From: JAGQOZ01 sp041399205
GTDB taxonomy: Bacteria; Planctomycetota; Planctomycetia; Pirellulales; Pirellulaceae
NCBI GenBank assembly: GCA_041399205.1
Contig: JAWKTK010000003.1
Location: forward strand, 682,001 to 746,000
Direction: 5' to 3'
Length of the DNA: 64,000 bases
Part shown: one piece after another, positions 35,886-44,718 of the stretch
Position numbering within the stretch: position 1 is the stretch's first letter
Layout: every line of letters begins with the position of its first letter
Notes under the pieces: generated by a model
Database searches by the model: none
What the model saw: the letters and a program-made list of their open reading frames with translations, nothing else
Told to the model about the DNA's origin: nothing
Translations under genes and position numbers: made by a program

Positions 35886-36821
35886 TCACTTGGACGAACG
35901 ATGCGCAGCCATTCGCAAACTCTTGATCAAGCGGTCGGACGATCGTCGCACCGGTTCTGCGAATTCTTCGAGCCCATCCTCCAAAGGTTCTGGCGGAAAC
36001 AGTTTCAACGAATCGGCTGGAATGGGACGTTCCGAGACGGGCTGTTCTGGAATCGGAGGAACTTGTCGAATTGGTGCCGATCGTGGTTGCACGGGAGGCC
36101 GAGGCGGTTGAATTCGTTTACTAGAAGGAGCCGGTCGAGGCCGCGGCTTCACGGCTGGTCGTTCCACCGCCGGTGGTGGATTGACTGGTAATTCCACGTC
36201 ATTGATTTCAAAATCAATAGGTTCGGGAGGTAGTGGAGCAGCTGGCTTTGCATTGGCCGGCAAGTCCGCGTCGTTGATTACAGACACGTTCTGAGTGGAC
36301 GATTCTTCGTTACTGCGGACTTCTATTCCAGGAGGTTCTGCGGAGGCAGGGTCTTCCACTGGCGCGGGAGCTTCGATTGGGTCCGCGTTTCGGAACGGTG
36401 CGGGATCGCTCAGTTCTGCCGCCGGAGACTGCTCCATGATCATCGGCCTCGTCTCCGATGGTGTGAGCGATACGGGCCGTTCCAGTGGAGTGGACGCGTC
36501 CGGCGCGCAAGCATTGTCGGTGCAATTGCCTGTACCGGCACATTCGCACGAATGCCTACTCGCATGCAATCTAGCGCAGGACAAACAGTTGCCATCGCAA
36601 TTTTGTCGAATGGGTTGGCGATACGCTTTCCATGCCATTTTTTCGTAGCAATAGCCGTCCCACAGGTCCAGGCACTGCATGCATTCCTGGCAACCCCATG
36701 GTACAGTCGGCTCGGCGGGCAAGAAATGCACCGTTTCATCCGACCACGTCCGAGCTGCACCTGATAGCACAACCAACGCGAACGAAAAGGTCGCTCTCGC
36801 GACTTTCCACCGCAAATTCAT
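35886..36821 (-). CDS. Secreted Cys-rich/Pro-rich protein of unknown function
   Basis: An AAGGAG box seven bases before the ATG at 36821 sets the start, and a signal peptide follows (MNLRWKVARATFSFALVVLSG). The 311-aa protein has a compact cysteine-rich region at about residues 40-105, including WGCQECMQCLDLWDGYC, NCDGNCLSCARL and CECAGTGNC. The rest is a long Pro/Glu/Ala-rich, probably disordered region that ends in a basic, Ser/Arg-rich tail. I do not recognise the family. The paired CxxC motifs suggest disulfides or metal binding in the periplasm or at the surface. It could be a planctomycete-specific envelope protein. Confidence 0.65.
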   Translation of the reverse strand: MNLRWKVARATFSFALVVLSGAARTWSDETVHFLPAEPTVPWGCQECMQCLDLWDGYCYEKMAWKAYRQPIRQNCDGNCLSCARLHASRHSCECAGTGNCTDNACAPDASTPLERPVSLTPSETRPMIMEQSPAAELSDPAPFRNADPIEAPAPVEDPASAEPPGIEVRSNEESSTQNVSVINDADLPANAKPAAPLPPEPIDFEINDVELPVNPPPAVERPAVKPRPRPAPSSKRIQPPRPPVQPRSAPIRQVPPIPEQPVSERPIPADSLKLFPPEPLEDGLEEFAEPVRRSSDRLIKSLRMAAHRSSK

Positions 36822-37100
36822 CTGCTCACTCCTTTTGGCATTTAGCTTCCCTAGAACAGCTAGCATCCCTCGTCCGCCGCCGTCCAGTGTTTGATCGACG
36901 ATGGCAATGCTATCGCTGCATAGCAATCGAGTAATTGCTGGCTGATCCGATTGGTGGGATGATCCGAGGATTTGCGAGTGATGTCGTGCCGCGATCGAGA
37001 CGAAGATCGCGGCAAAGTCTGCTCAATGCAAACAAGCGGCAAGTTCCGGCGACAAGCCCTTGTCACTTCGAATTGGCGCGAACGGCATTTAGCGAAAACT

Positions 37101-38331
37101 CTAAACCAAGCGACGGCGGAGAATGCCCGTAGCCAAAACAATCAGTATCAGCATGCCAGCAGCAGCCTTTGGTTCGGGCACACGCGACTGCGACTTTCGG
37201 TCCCAGTTCATAGCCGCCCGCCGTAAAAGCCGCAACGAAATCGCTAGAATCAAAATCGCCGTCGCCGTTCCAATCTCCTTCAGCCCAGGTCGAATTCAAC
37301 GCCGTGGCGTCTTCGTACTCGCCAGCGGTGAAGACTTGGACAAAGTCGGAACTGCTAAATTCGCCATCTAAGTTGGAATCGCCAAGATAGGTATTAGCGA
37401 GGCCTTCCACCCAGTAGATCCGATCGTCGGCGTCCACGACTCCGCTTTCGTCCAGATCATATTGTGAATCCGTGGAACTCGTGCGAACGGCATCGCTGAG
37501 CATTTCGATGTCGGCTGCATCCAAAACGCCGCTACCATCAAAGTCCCCCAATAAACCGCCGGTGCCCTGGTATAACAGTTGGCCCGCGGTGAGTGCGCCC
37601 AAGGATACTCGAGGTTCATACACCAAACCGTTGAAGAAATCTCGAGCGAACCCCAGAGGATGTTTGGAGATTCCAATTGTTCTACCTAGCGAATCACCGA
37701 ATTCCGTGATCGTCACTTCGTCCGTCGTATCTAACAGTTCACCATCTAGATACAAATGGAACACGCCGGTGATCGACAGATCGTCTGCCAAATCGTTTCC
37801 CTGAGTGTCAAACACCACGGCGGAATAGTACCACGTCTCTGGTTCTACTTCTGCTATGAACGAATCCAGACCGCCATTACTGTTGATTCGCATTCGTAAT
37901 TCATTGCCGGCACCTGCGTTAACATCAATCACCAACTTCTCCGTCCCGGCATAGTCAATTATCGAATTGATGTCGCCAAATCCGTCCCAATTGAACCACG
38001 TTTCGTACGTAAATCCGCCCGCGTCGGAAATCAAGCCATTGTCCATTTCGACGATATCAGCCGAATTAATTCCGTCCAGGCCTCCGCCAAACAACGATCG
38101 ATTCCCCGCTCCCGCAGGCACACCTACGGTCGGAACGTCACTGCTTAATTCCACATCCGGCCCGGCGATTCCGTCTTCACCGCCAACACTAGGCACAACC
38201 GGCAATCCTGCACCATCCGAGTCGTTGACTCGGTAGTGAAAAATCGTTGTCTGTGCCAGACCAGGAACCGTCAGGCACGCCATCAACCACGCCGTTAGCC
38301 AAAAACTACCATTCACAAACAAGCGACTCAT
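37101..38331 (-). CDS. LamG, dockerin-like PEP-CTERM protein with frameshifted sorting signal
   Basis: The ATG at 38331 is chosen because AGGAG lies six bases before it; the ATG at 38337 abuts that box. A signal peptide (MSRLFVNGSFWLTAWLMACLTVPGLAQ) leads into a LamG/concanavalin-like domain (TYETWFNWDGFGD, then FHLYLDGELLDTTDE). The same calcium-binding cassette as at 8078 and 9441 follows (GDFDGSGVLDAAD, DSNLDGEFSSSDF, DWNGDGDFDSSDF). As written, the frame then runs to 37063 in nonsense. Dropping one base at 37182 restores VPEPKAAAGMLILIVLATGI plus LRRRLV and a stop at 37101, a perfect PEP-CTERM signal. Either the base is an error or the exported protein has lost its exosortase anchor. Confidence 0.8.
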
Positions 38332-38609
38332 GTTCATCTCCTAACAACACTGCATCAAGTCAATTCACGCGTGACAGTACAAAGACACGCAGTCAGTGGA
38401 CAGAACAACCGGGCGGGACCTGCGTTGTATCATGTCTGAGACACAATTGCATCTAGATTCTGAATCATTTTCCCACTGAAAACTCGCATCGGTGAATGCA
38501 CCAGCATCGCTCGTTTCTAATGCTTTACGTTCGTTTGACACGTTTGACGCTGGAACTAGCATGACAGGTTGGCGCATTCTGAAGGTGGCAACCGAGGTTA
38601 GGCTGTGTT

Positions 38610-41600
38610 ATGAGCAAGCGTTTTGGCAACCGACGTATCGCATTTGGACAAGTAGAACGTTTAGAAGACAGACAGCTGTTATTCGCGGCGAACCTAGCCG
38701 ACGTCTCGGCGCCCGTGATCGCGGCATTTGAACGCCTGTCGGATCTGTCTGCCTATTCCGCCGAACAGCTCGAAGCAGCCGATCAGTGGGTCGTCACTTC
38801 GGCTGAATCACTCGAAGCATCCGATTGGCAGCGACTGGGCTTGACCTCAGATAACGTCCAATCCATTCCCTGGCTCAGCCACACTTATGCGCTGGACGTA
38901 ACCAACCTCAAGTCATTGGGCATTTCGACTTCTCAGATTGCCGACGCATTGACGCAACTGGACGGAGTCCAATACCGCTATCCTGCCGTCGCCGAAACCA
39001 GAAGCCTGCGCTCCATTCCCAACGATCCGCTGTTTGCGCAGCAGTGGTATCTGTCTAACACGGGACAAACGGGCGGTACGGCTGGTCAAGACATTCGCGT
39101 CACCGACGTTTGGGATCAGTACCAAGGTCAAGGTGTTGTCATCGGCGTGGTGGACGAAGGAGTCGAATACCTGCACCCAGATTTGTACGATCGTTATGTT
39201 GCCGCAGCGAGCTACGACTTCACCGACAACGATGCCGATCCGCTGCCTTCGCCGCTAGGGATAGGGCATGGTACGGCCGTCGCCGGAGTCGCGTTGGCTT
39301 CGGCCAACAATCAGCTTGGCGTTTCGGGCGTCGCACCTCAAGCCGCCTTGGCTGCCATTCGCATTCCCATCACGGAAGCACAGTCGGATCTACTGGAAGC
39401 CCAAGGCGTGGCGTTTGCCAATGATTCGATTGACGTCTATACGCATAGCTGGGGTCCGAGTGACAACGCGATTGCGGAAGCGCCCGGCCCGCTGTTCCTT
39501 GCCGCCCTGCAGACCAGCGTACAAACGGGACGCAACGGACTCGGCAACATTCACGTCTGGGCAGCGGGCAACGGCGGGTTGGTGCAAGACAACGTCAACT
39601 TGGACGGCTACGCGAATTTGCGTCAAACCATTGCCGTTGGTGCGGTGGACCACAACGGCGTCAAGTCGTTTTATAGCGAACCCGGCGCTTCACTGTTGGT
39701 CACGGCATACTCCAGCAACGATTCGACCGGTGTGGTGACAACGGATCGAGTGGGTACGTTGGGATTCAATACCGCAAGAGGCCAGTCGCTTGACAGTGAC
39801 GCGTTAGAAGATCTTTCCTACACATCCATCTTTGGCGGCACGTCGGCAGCCGCACCCGTCGTGGCGGGCGTGGTGGCGTTGATGCTGGAAGCCAATCCCA
39901 GTCTGACTTGGCGAGACGTCCAGCATATCTTGGTGGAATCGGCGCGTCCCACCGATCTTGCTCATCCCGACTGGACCGAAAACGGCGCGGGCAAACTGGT
40001 CAATCACAGCTACGGTTTTGGCGTAGTGGATGCGCAATCCGCCGTGGAATTGGCCAAGGCGTGGACTTCAATTGGTCCAGAATTGAGTTCGTCTTCGGGC
40101 GAAATCATCGTGCAACGTTCCATCCCCGATAACCAAGCGACGGGCGTGACGAGTTCGATCCGTGTCGAAGAAAACTTGACCGCCGATTGGGTTGAAGTCA
40201 CCGTGAATGCGGCACATGCAAAACGAGGTGATTTGCAGATTGTGCTCCGTTCGCCCTCTGGAACCGAATCGATTTTGGCCGAAGCACGAGATCGCGATAC
40301 GGGCAGCTACAATCGCTGGGTTTTCTCGACCAATCGCCATTGGGGCGAAGCGACCGCCGGAGAATGGACGCTGACGGTGCGAGATCTCAAGTCGGGCAAT
40401 GTCGGTACGTTGGATTCGTGGCAGCTGAATCTGTACGGAGCAGAAGGTGAACCGATCGACGATCCGTCGGACGACAACAATTCGGACGACAACAATTCGG
40501 ACAACAACGGTTCGAACGGAGACAATTCCAATCCTGATAACGGCGGCGATGGCAACGAAAATCCGAATCCGACATTCGGCACCATCACAGGCCGCGTTTT
40601 TCAAGATCATAACCGAGACGGCCAGCCCAACGCTGACGAAATCGGTTTGTCTGCGTGGACGGTGTTTGCAGACCAAAACGCAAATGGTCGCCGAGATGCG
40701 TCGGAGCCTATGGCCATCACCACTGCGGATGGTCAGTTCACATTGGCCGACGTCGCGACGGGCAACGTCAACGTGATGGTAGTCGGTCGCGATGGTTGGG
40801 AAGCGACATCGTTCGCTGGGTCTGCGCAAGTGGATGTCGCATCCAACCAGACCAGCCGCGTTGATTTTGGTTACGTTCGGATGGTGCAGCTGGGGAACGT
40901 GCAGGGCAAGGTGCATTTGTTAAGCGAAGCGGGCGAACTGACGTCGCACGGCGTTCCGGGACTTACTCTGTTTATCGACGCCAATGGCGACGGGCTGCCG
41001 AATATCGGCGAAGTGCAAACTCGGTCCGATTCGCAAGGTCGGTTTTCGTTTGCCAACGTCAATTTGGACGAGGCCGTCATTCGCATGGTGCCAGCCGCTG
41101 GATGGGAGATGCAAGCCGGGGCAACTCGGAATGTTCGCGACAACCAAAACAATCAAGACACCGTCATTGGCGTGCGACCCAATCATGACTATGGCGACGC
41201 GCCGTTTCCCTATCCTACGTCGGCCGCGGACGGCGGCGCGGTGCATGCGTTGGGAACGAATTTGTATCTGGGAAGTGCGGTCGATTCCGAAACGGACGGC
41301 GTAGGCAATACCGCTGCGAATGTAGATGACACATCGGTTGGTGATGATGAAGATGGGATTCGATTTGTGACTTTGCTGCTGCCAGGGAAACCGGCCACTT
41401 TCGAAGTAACGGCGTCGCAGAGTGGTTTACTTCAGGGCTGGATTGACTTCAATGCGGACGGCGATTGGGACGATGTCGGCGAACAGATAGCTGTCAATCG
41501 ACAAGTGCCGGCCGGAGTCAGTTCGTTTGAACACATCATTCCCGCCACCACATTGCCCGGCGTCACGTACGCTCGTTTCCGCATTTCCAGTCAGTTGAAT

Positions 41601-43109
41601 ATCGGTCCCAAGGGACTTGCCGTAGGCGGAGAAGTGGAAGACTACGCGGTGTTGATCGGTGAAAGCACGACCGAAGTCGGACTGCCGATCGCCACTGCAG
41701 ATCAATTGACTGTGTTGGAAAATTCAAATCGAAATTACGTGGATGTGCTCTCGAACGACCGGATTCCGTTGAGCGGTGCGACCATTTCTGCGCTGCAGGC
41801 GAACGACATTCGCGGTGCCATTGAATTGGGGCCTGGCGGCGGCAGTCTGCTGTACACGCCGCCGTTTGGTTTCATTGGCGAAGAACACTTTTCGTATACG
41901 CTGACGAATATCGCCGGTGAATCGACTTCGGCCCAAGTGGTGATCACCGTACAAGATGTGATCGAACCGATCGTGACGCAAGACGATCATTTCAGCGTCC
42001 AGACCAATTCCGCATCGACTTCGCTGGCCGTGCTCAGCAATGACCGTTCTGGCAACGGCAGTCTGCAGATTCAGTCGGTTAGTGAATCGGAACGCGATGC
42101 CGCAGTTTCTATATCGGCGGACGGTAAACGCATTTTATATCAACCGGTGGCGAGGTATGCGGGCAGTGATTCGTTTACGTACACCGTGATCGATGCTGCG
42201 GGCCAAACAGCGACCGCCACCGTCCACATCGACGTTACTCCGGTACAGAAGCATGTGCAGTATGTCCTGGAAGTAACGGACGGCGCCGGTCAGCGTTTGA
42301 CCCACGTGCAGCCTGGCGACAACTTTACGTTAAACGTTTATGTCCAGGATATTCGCAGTAATCCGCGAGGACTGTTCGCGGCTTATGTCGATGTCACGTA
42401 TGACAGCCACTTGGCAGTGGCGACAGGACCGTTGCAACACGCGGCGCTATTTGACAACGTGGTGTCCGGCTCGACGAACGTGGACGGAATGTTGGATGAA
42501 GTGGGTGGAACCAATGGTGTGCAACCGCAGGGTAGCGAGTTAACTCGGTTGGTGTCGATTCCGATGCGAGCAACTTCGGCGGGTACGCTACGATTCGGGA
42601 CGAACGCGGCCGACGACTTGCCGACGCATCAGACGCTGGTATTTGGTTCGAATTCGCCGGTCGACAGCGCGAACATCGCCTTTGGTGCCGTTGATCTACG
42701 AATTGCCAGTTTAACGAATTCGCAAAACCCGGCTGACGTCAACGGCGACGGCCAAGTCACGCCGCTAGACGCGCTGCTGGTAATCAACGAATTGAATGGC
42801 GCCGGTTCGCGACAGTTGGCTCGGGATATTGACTTGTCGCTGTTGCCCGCGGCAATGGTAGATGTCAATGGTGACCAGTACTTGTCACCTATCGATGCGT
42901 TGTCGATCATCAATCAGCTGAATTCGTCAGCGGAAGGCGAGCCAGACGGATTGGTCCCACGGTCGACGAGCGTCGTCGCTAACAGCGACGTGGCCGCAGC
43001 AATTTTCGCGGCCGATGCATGGATGGATGCGGACGGCGATCGCCAGAAAATTCGTTCGACTGCCGCTCTAGCTGATGACGCGGTGGATTTGTTTTTTACG
43101 CAGAAATAG
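38610..43109 (+). CDS. Giant subtilisin-like (S8, kexin-type) surface protease with cohesin-like and dockerin modules
   Basis: The 1499-aa protein starts with the sorting motif VERLEDRQLLF. The S8 catalytic domain shows Asp (VVDEGVEYLHPDL, about residue 182), His (GHGTAVAGV, about 220), Asn (AAGNGG, about 320) and Ser (GTSAAAPVVAG, about 412). A P/Homo-B domain follows, ending SWQLNLYG, typical of kexin-like proteases. Then come an acidic DDNNS-repeat linker, two SdrD/Cna-like B modules, a GEVED domain, two cadherin-like Ig modules, a cohesin-like module (about 1210-1370) and a type I dockerin pair (DVNGDGQVTPLDAL, DVNGDQYLSPIDAL). It is probably exported and cell-surface attached. Substrate unknown; maturation of other surface proteins is one possibility. 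Confidence 0.85.
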   Translation: MSKRFGNRRIAFGQVERLEDRQLLFAANLADVSAPVIAAFERLSDLSAYSAEQLEAADQWVVTSAESLEASDWQRLGLTSDNVQSIPWLSHTYALDVTNLKSLGISTSQIADALTQLDGVQYRYPAVAETRSLRSIPNDPLFAQQWYLSNTGQTGGTAGQDIRVTDVWDQYQGQGVVIGVVDEGVEYLHPDLYDRYVAAASYDFTDNDADPLPSPLGIGHGTAVAGVALASANNQLGVSGVAPQAALAAIRIPITEAQSDLLEAQGVAFANDSIDVYTHSWGPSDNAIAEAPGPLFLAALQTSVQTGRNGLGNIHVWAAGNGGLVQDNVNLDGYANLRQTIAVGAVDHNGVKSFYSEPGASLLVTAYSSNDSTGVVTTDRVGTLGFNTARGQSLDSDALEDLSYTSIFGGTSAAAPVVAGVVALMLEANPSLTWRDVQHILVESARPTDLAHPDWTENGAGKLVNHSYGFGVVDAQSAVELAKAWTSIGPELSSSSGEIIVQRSIPDNQATGVTSSIRVEENLTADWVEVTVNAAHAKRGDLQIVLRSPSGTESILAEARDRDTGSYNRWVFSTNRHWGEATAGEWTLTVRDLKSGNVGTLDSWQLNLYGAEGEPIDDPSDDNNSDDNNSDNNGSNGDNSNPDNGGDGNENPNPTFGTITGRVFQDHNRDGQPNADEIGLSAWTVFADQNANGRRDASEPMAITTADGQFTLADVATGNVNVMVVGRDGWEATSFAGSAQVDVASNQTSRVDFGYVRMVQLGNVQGKVHLLSEAGELTSHGVPGLTLFIDANGDGLPNIGEVQTRSDSQGRFSFANVNLDEAVIRMVPAAGWEMQAGATRNVRDNQNNQDTVIGVRPNHDYGDAPFPYPTSAADGGAVHALGTNLYLGSAVDSETDGVGNTAANVDDTSVGDDEDGIRFVTLLLPGKPATFEVTASQSGLLQGWIDFNADGDWDDVGEQIAVNRQVPAGVSSFEHIIPATTLPGVTYARFRISSQLNIGPKGLAVGGEVEDYAVLIGESTTEVGLPIATADQLTVLENSNRNYVDVLSNDRIPLSGATISALQANDIRGAIELGPGGGSLLYTPPFGFIGEEHFSYTLTNIAGESTSAQVVITVQDVIEPIVTQDDHFSVQTNSASTSLAVLSNDRSGNGSLQIQSVSESERDAAVSISADGKRILYQPVARYAGSDSFTYTVIDAAGQTATATVHIDVTPVQKHVQYVLEVTDGAGQRLTHVQPGDNFTLNVYVQDIRSNPRGLFAAYVDVTYDSHLAVATGPLQHAALFDNVVSGSTNVDGMLDEVGGTNGVQPQGSELTRLVSIPMRATSAGTLRFGTNAADDLPTHQTLVFGSNSPVDSANIAFGAVDLRIASLTNSQNPADVNGDGQVTPLDALLVINELNGAGSRQLARDIDLSLLPAAMVDVNGDQYLSPIDALSIINQLNSSAEGEPDGLVPRSTSVVANSDVAAAIFAADAWMDADGDRQKIRSTAALADDAVDLFFTQK
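40470..40514 (+). repeat. In-frame 15-bp tandem repeat encoding a DDNNS linker
   Basis: GACGACAACAATTCG occurs twice in tandem (40470-40484, 40485-40499). A diverged third unit (40500-40514) and further degenerate units follow. It encodes the acidic Asp/Asn/Ser linker between the P domain and the B modules of the S8 protein, and could vary in copy number by slippage without breaking the frame. Confidence 0.75.
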
Positions 43110-43171
43110 GCAATTGCGAGATGCACTCATCGAGTCGTCCCGGCAACGCGTTGGTCGCTGCTGTCAAGCTC

Positions 43172-44566
43172 TTACGCATCGAAGTACATGCAATATTCCA
43201 GCGGATGAGGCTGTAAGCGAAGCGGCTTGATTTCGTTTTCTCGTTTGTAGTGAATCCAAGTCTGGATGACGTCGGGCGTGAAGACGTCTCCTTTGAGTAG
43301 AAATTCGTGATCGTTTTGCAGAGCGGTTAGTGCTTCTTCCAGTGAACCAGGTGCGTTCGGCAGGTCCGTTTCTGCTTGGTAGGCATTGTGATCATACGGT
43401 TCGCCAGGACTTAGCTTATTTTGAATGCCGTCTAGGGCTGCCATCAGAATTGCGGCGAAAGCCAGATACGGATTGCAGGTGGCATCGGGACAGCGAAATT
43501 CAATCCGTTTTGCGGCCGGGCTGGGACTGTACATTGGAATACGGCAGGCAGCCGAACGGTTTCGCTGCGAATAGACCAGATTCACGGGCGCTTCATAACC
43601 GGGCACCAAACGTTTGAAGCTATTGGTGCTGGGGTTGGTCAGTGCTAACAAGGCAGGTGCGTGTCGCAAGATGCCGCCGATGGCATGTAGTGCCATGTCG
43701 CTGAGTCCGGCGTATTCGCAACCAGAGAACAAGGGTTCGCCTTCCTTCCAGAGCGAAAAATGGGTGTGCATACCGGAGCCGTTTTCGCCGAAGATCGGCT
43801 TGGGCATGAAGGTGGCAACCAGATTATTTCGCACGGCGACATTTCGTACCACGTATTTATAGATCATCATGGCGTCGGCCATGGAGACCAAGTCGTTATA
43901 ACGCAGATCAATTTCGCACTGGCCGGCTGACGCTACTTCATGATGATGGCATTCCACATCCAATCCGCAATCGATCATGGTTTGCATCATCTGATTGCGG
44001 ACGTCCATCAATTGGTCTGCAGGCGGAGTAGGAAAGTAACCGCCGTTGGGGCGCAATATATTGCCGTTCGCTTGTTCGTTCCCGCGATTCCAATACGCTT
44101 CTCGACTGTCAATCTGATAAAAGCTGTGCTGTGCCGATTGGTCAAAGCGAACTTTGTCGAATACAAAAAATTCGGCCTCCGGACCAAAAAAAGCGGTGTC
44201 GGCAAAGCCACTTCGTACCAGATAATTCACGGCCTTTTTGGCGATATACCGAGGGTCTCGCGAATATTCGTCTCGAGTCAACGGATCTTGGACATGACAC
44301 AAGATGGTCATGGTGGGCAAAGTGGCAAACGGGTCCAGATACGCGGTTTCGGATTGCGGGACAACCAGCATGTCACTTTCGTGAATCTCCTGCCATCCTC
44401 GTAGACTGGAGCCATCCAATCCGAGTCCATCTTCAAACAAGTCTTCGTCCAAACGACCCACGGGAATGGTCAGATGTTGCCAGCAGCCAAAAAAATCGGT
44501 GAATCGCAGATCTACTGCCTTCACATCTTTTTGGCGACACAGGGAAAGGACTTCTTTGGGAGTCAT
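43172..44566 (-). CDS. glnA: Type I glutamine synthetase
   Basis: The start at 44566 (MTPKEVLSLCRQKDVKAVDL) matches the family's N-terminus, and the longer frame upstream looks non-coding. The 464-aa length fits GSI. Signatures include FGCWQHLTIP, GLGLDGSSLRGW, the metal-binding FFGPEAEFF, GENGSGMHTHFSLW, NPSTNSFKRLVPGYEAP (ATP-binding loop) and RIEFRCPD. It condenses ammonium and glutamate with ATP to glutamine. A Tyr in PYDHNAYQ lies near the usual adenylylation region, but use of that control is uncertain. It sits just downstream of a frameshifted GlnII-type gene on the same strand, with a terminator between. Confidence 0.93.
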   Translation of the reverse strand: MTPKEVLSLCRQKDVKAVDLRFTDFFGCWQHLTIPVGRLDEDLFEDGLGLDGSSLRGWQEIHESDMLVVPQSETAYLDPFATLPTMTILCHVQDPLTRDEYSRDPRYIAKKAVNYLVRSGFADTAFFGPEAEFFVFDKVRFDQSAQHSFYQIDSREAYWNRGNEQANGNILRPNGGYFPTPPADQLMDVRNQMMQTMIDCGLDVECHHHEVASAGQCEIDLRYNDLVSMADAMMIYKYVVRNVAVRNNLVATFMPKPIFGENGSGMHTHFSLWKEGEPLFSGCEYAGLSDMALHAIGGILRHAPALLALTNPSTNSFKRLVPGYEAPVNLVYSQRNRSAACRIPMYSPSPAAKRIEFRCPDATCNPYLAFAAILMAALDGIQNKLSPGEPYDHNAYQAETDLPNAPGSLEEALTALQNDHEFLLKGDVFTPDVIQTWIHYKRENEIKPLRLQPHPLEYCMYFDA

Positions 44567-44651
44567 GTTCGAATCCGCCTTGATTGCAATGGAAAGAATC
44601 GGTTGTGCGATATGATGGTGGCGAAGGATGACGTTGCCAGGGGCTGCCAAT

Positions 44652-44688
44652 AAAGAAAAAGGGTGTCGCATGACGCGAAGCACCCTTT
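44652..44688 (-). terminator. Rho-independent terminator after the GlnII gene
   Basis: On the minus strand AAAGGGTG...TCGC pairs with GCGA...CACCCTTT and is followed by a T-rich run (plus-strand AAAGAAAAA at 44652-44660). It lies about 30 bases after the GlnII stop and separates that gene from glnA. Confidence 0.7.
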
Positions 44689-44718
44689 GCGAAAATCAAG
44701 TTTGCAGCGAACAGGACT

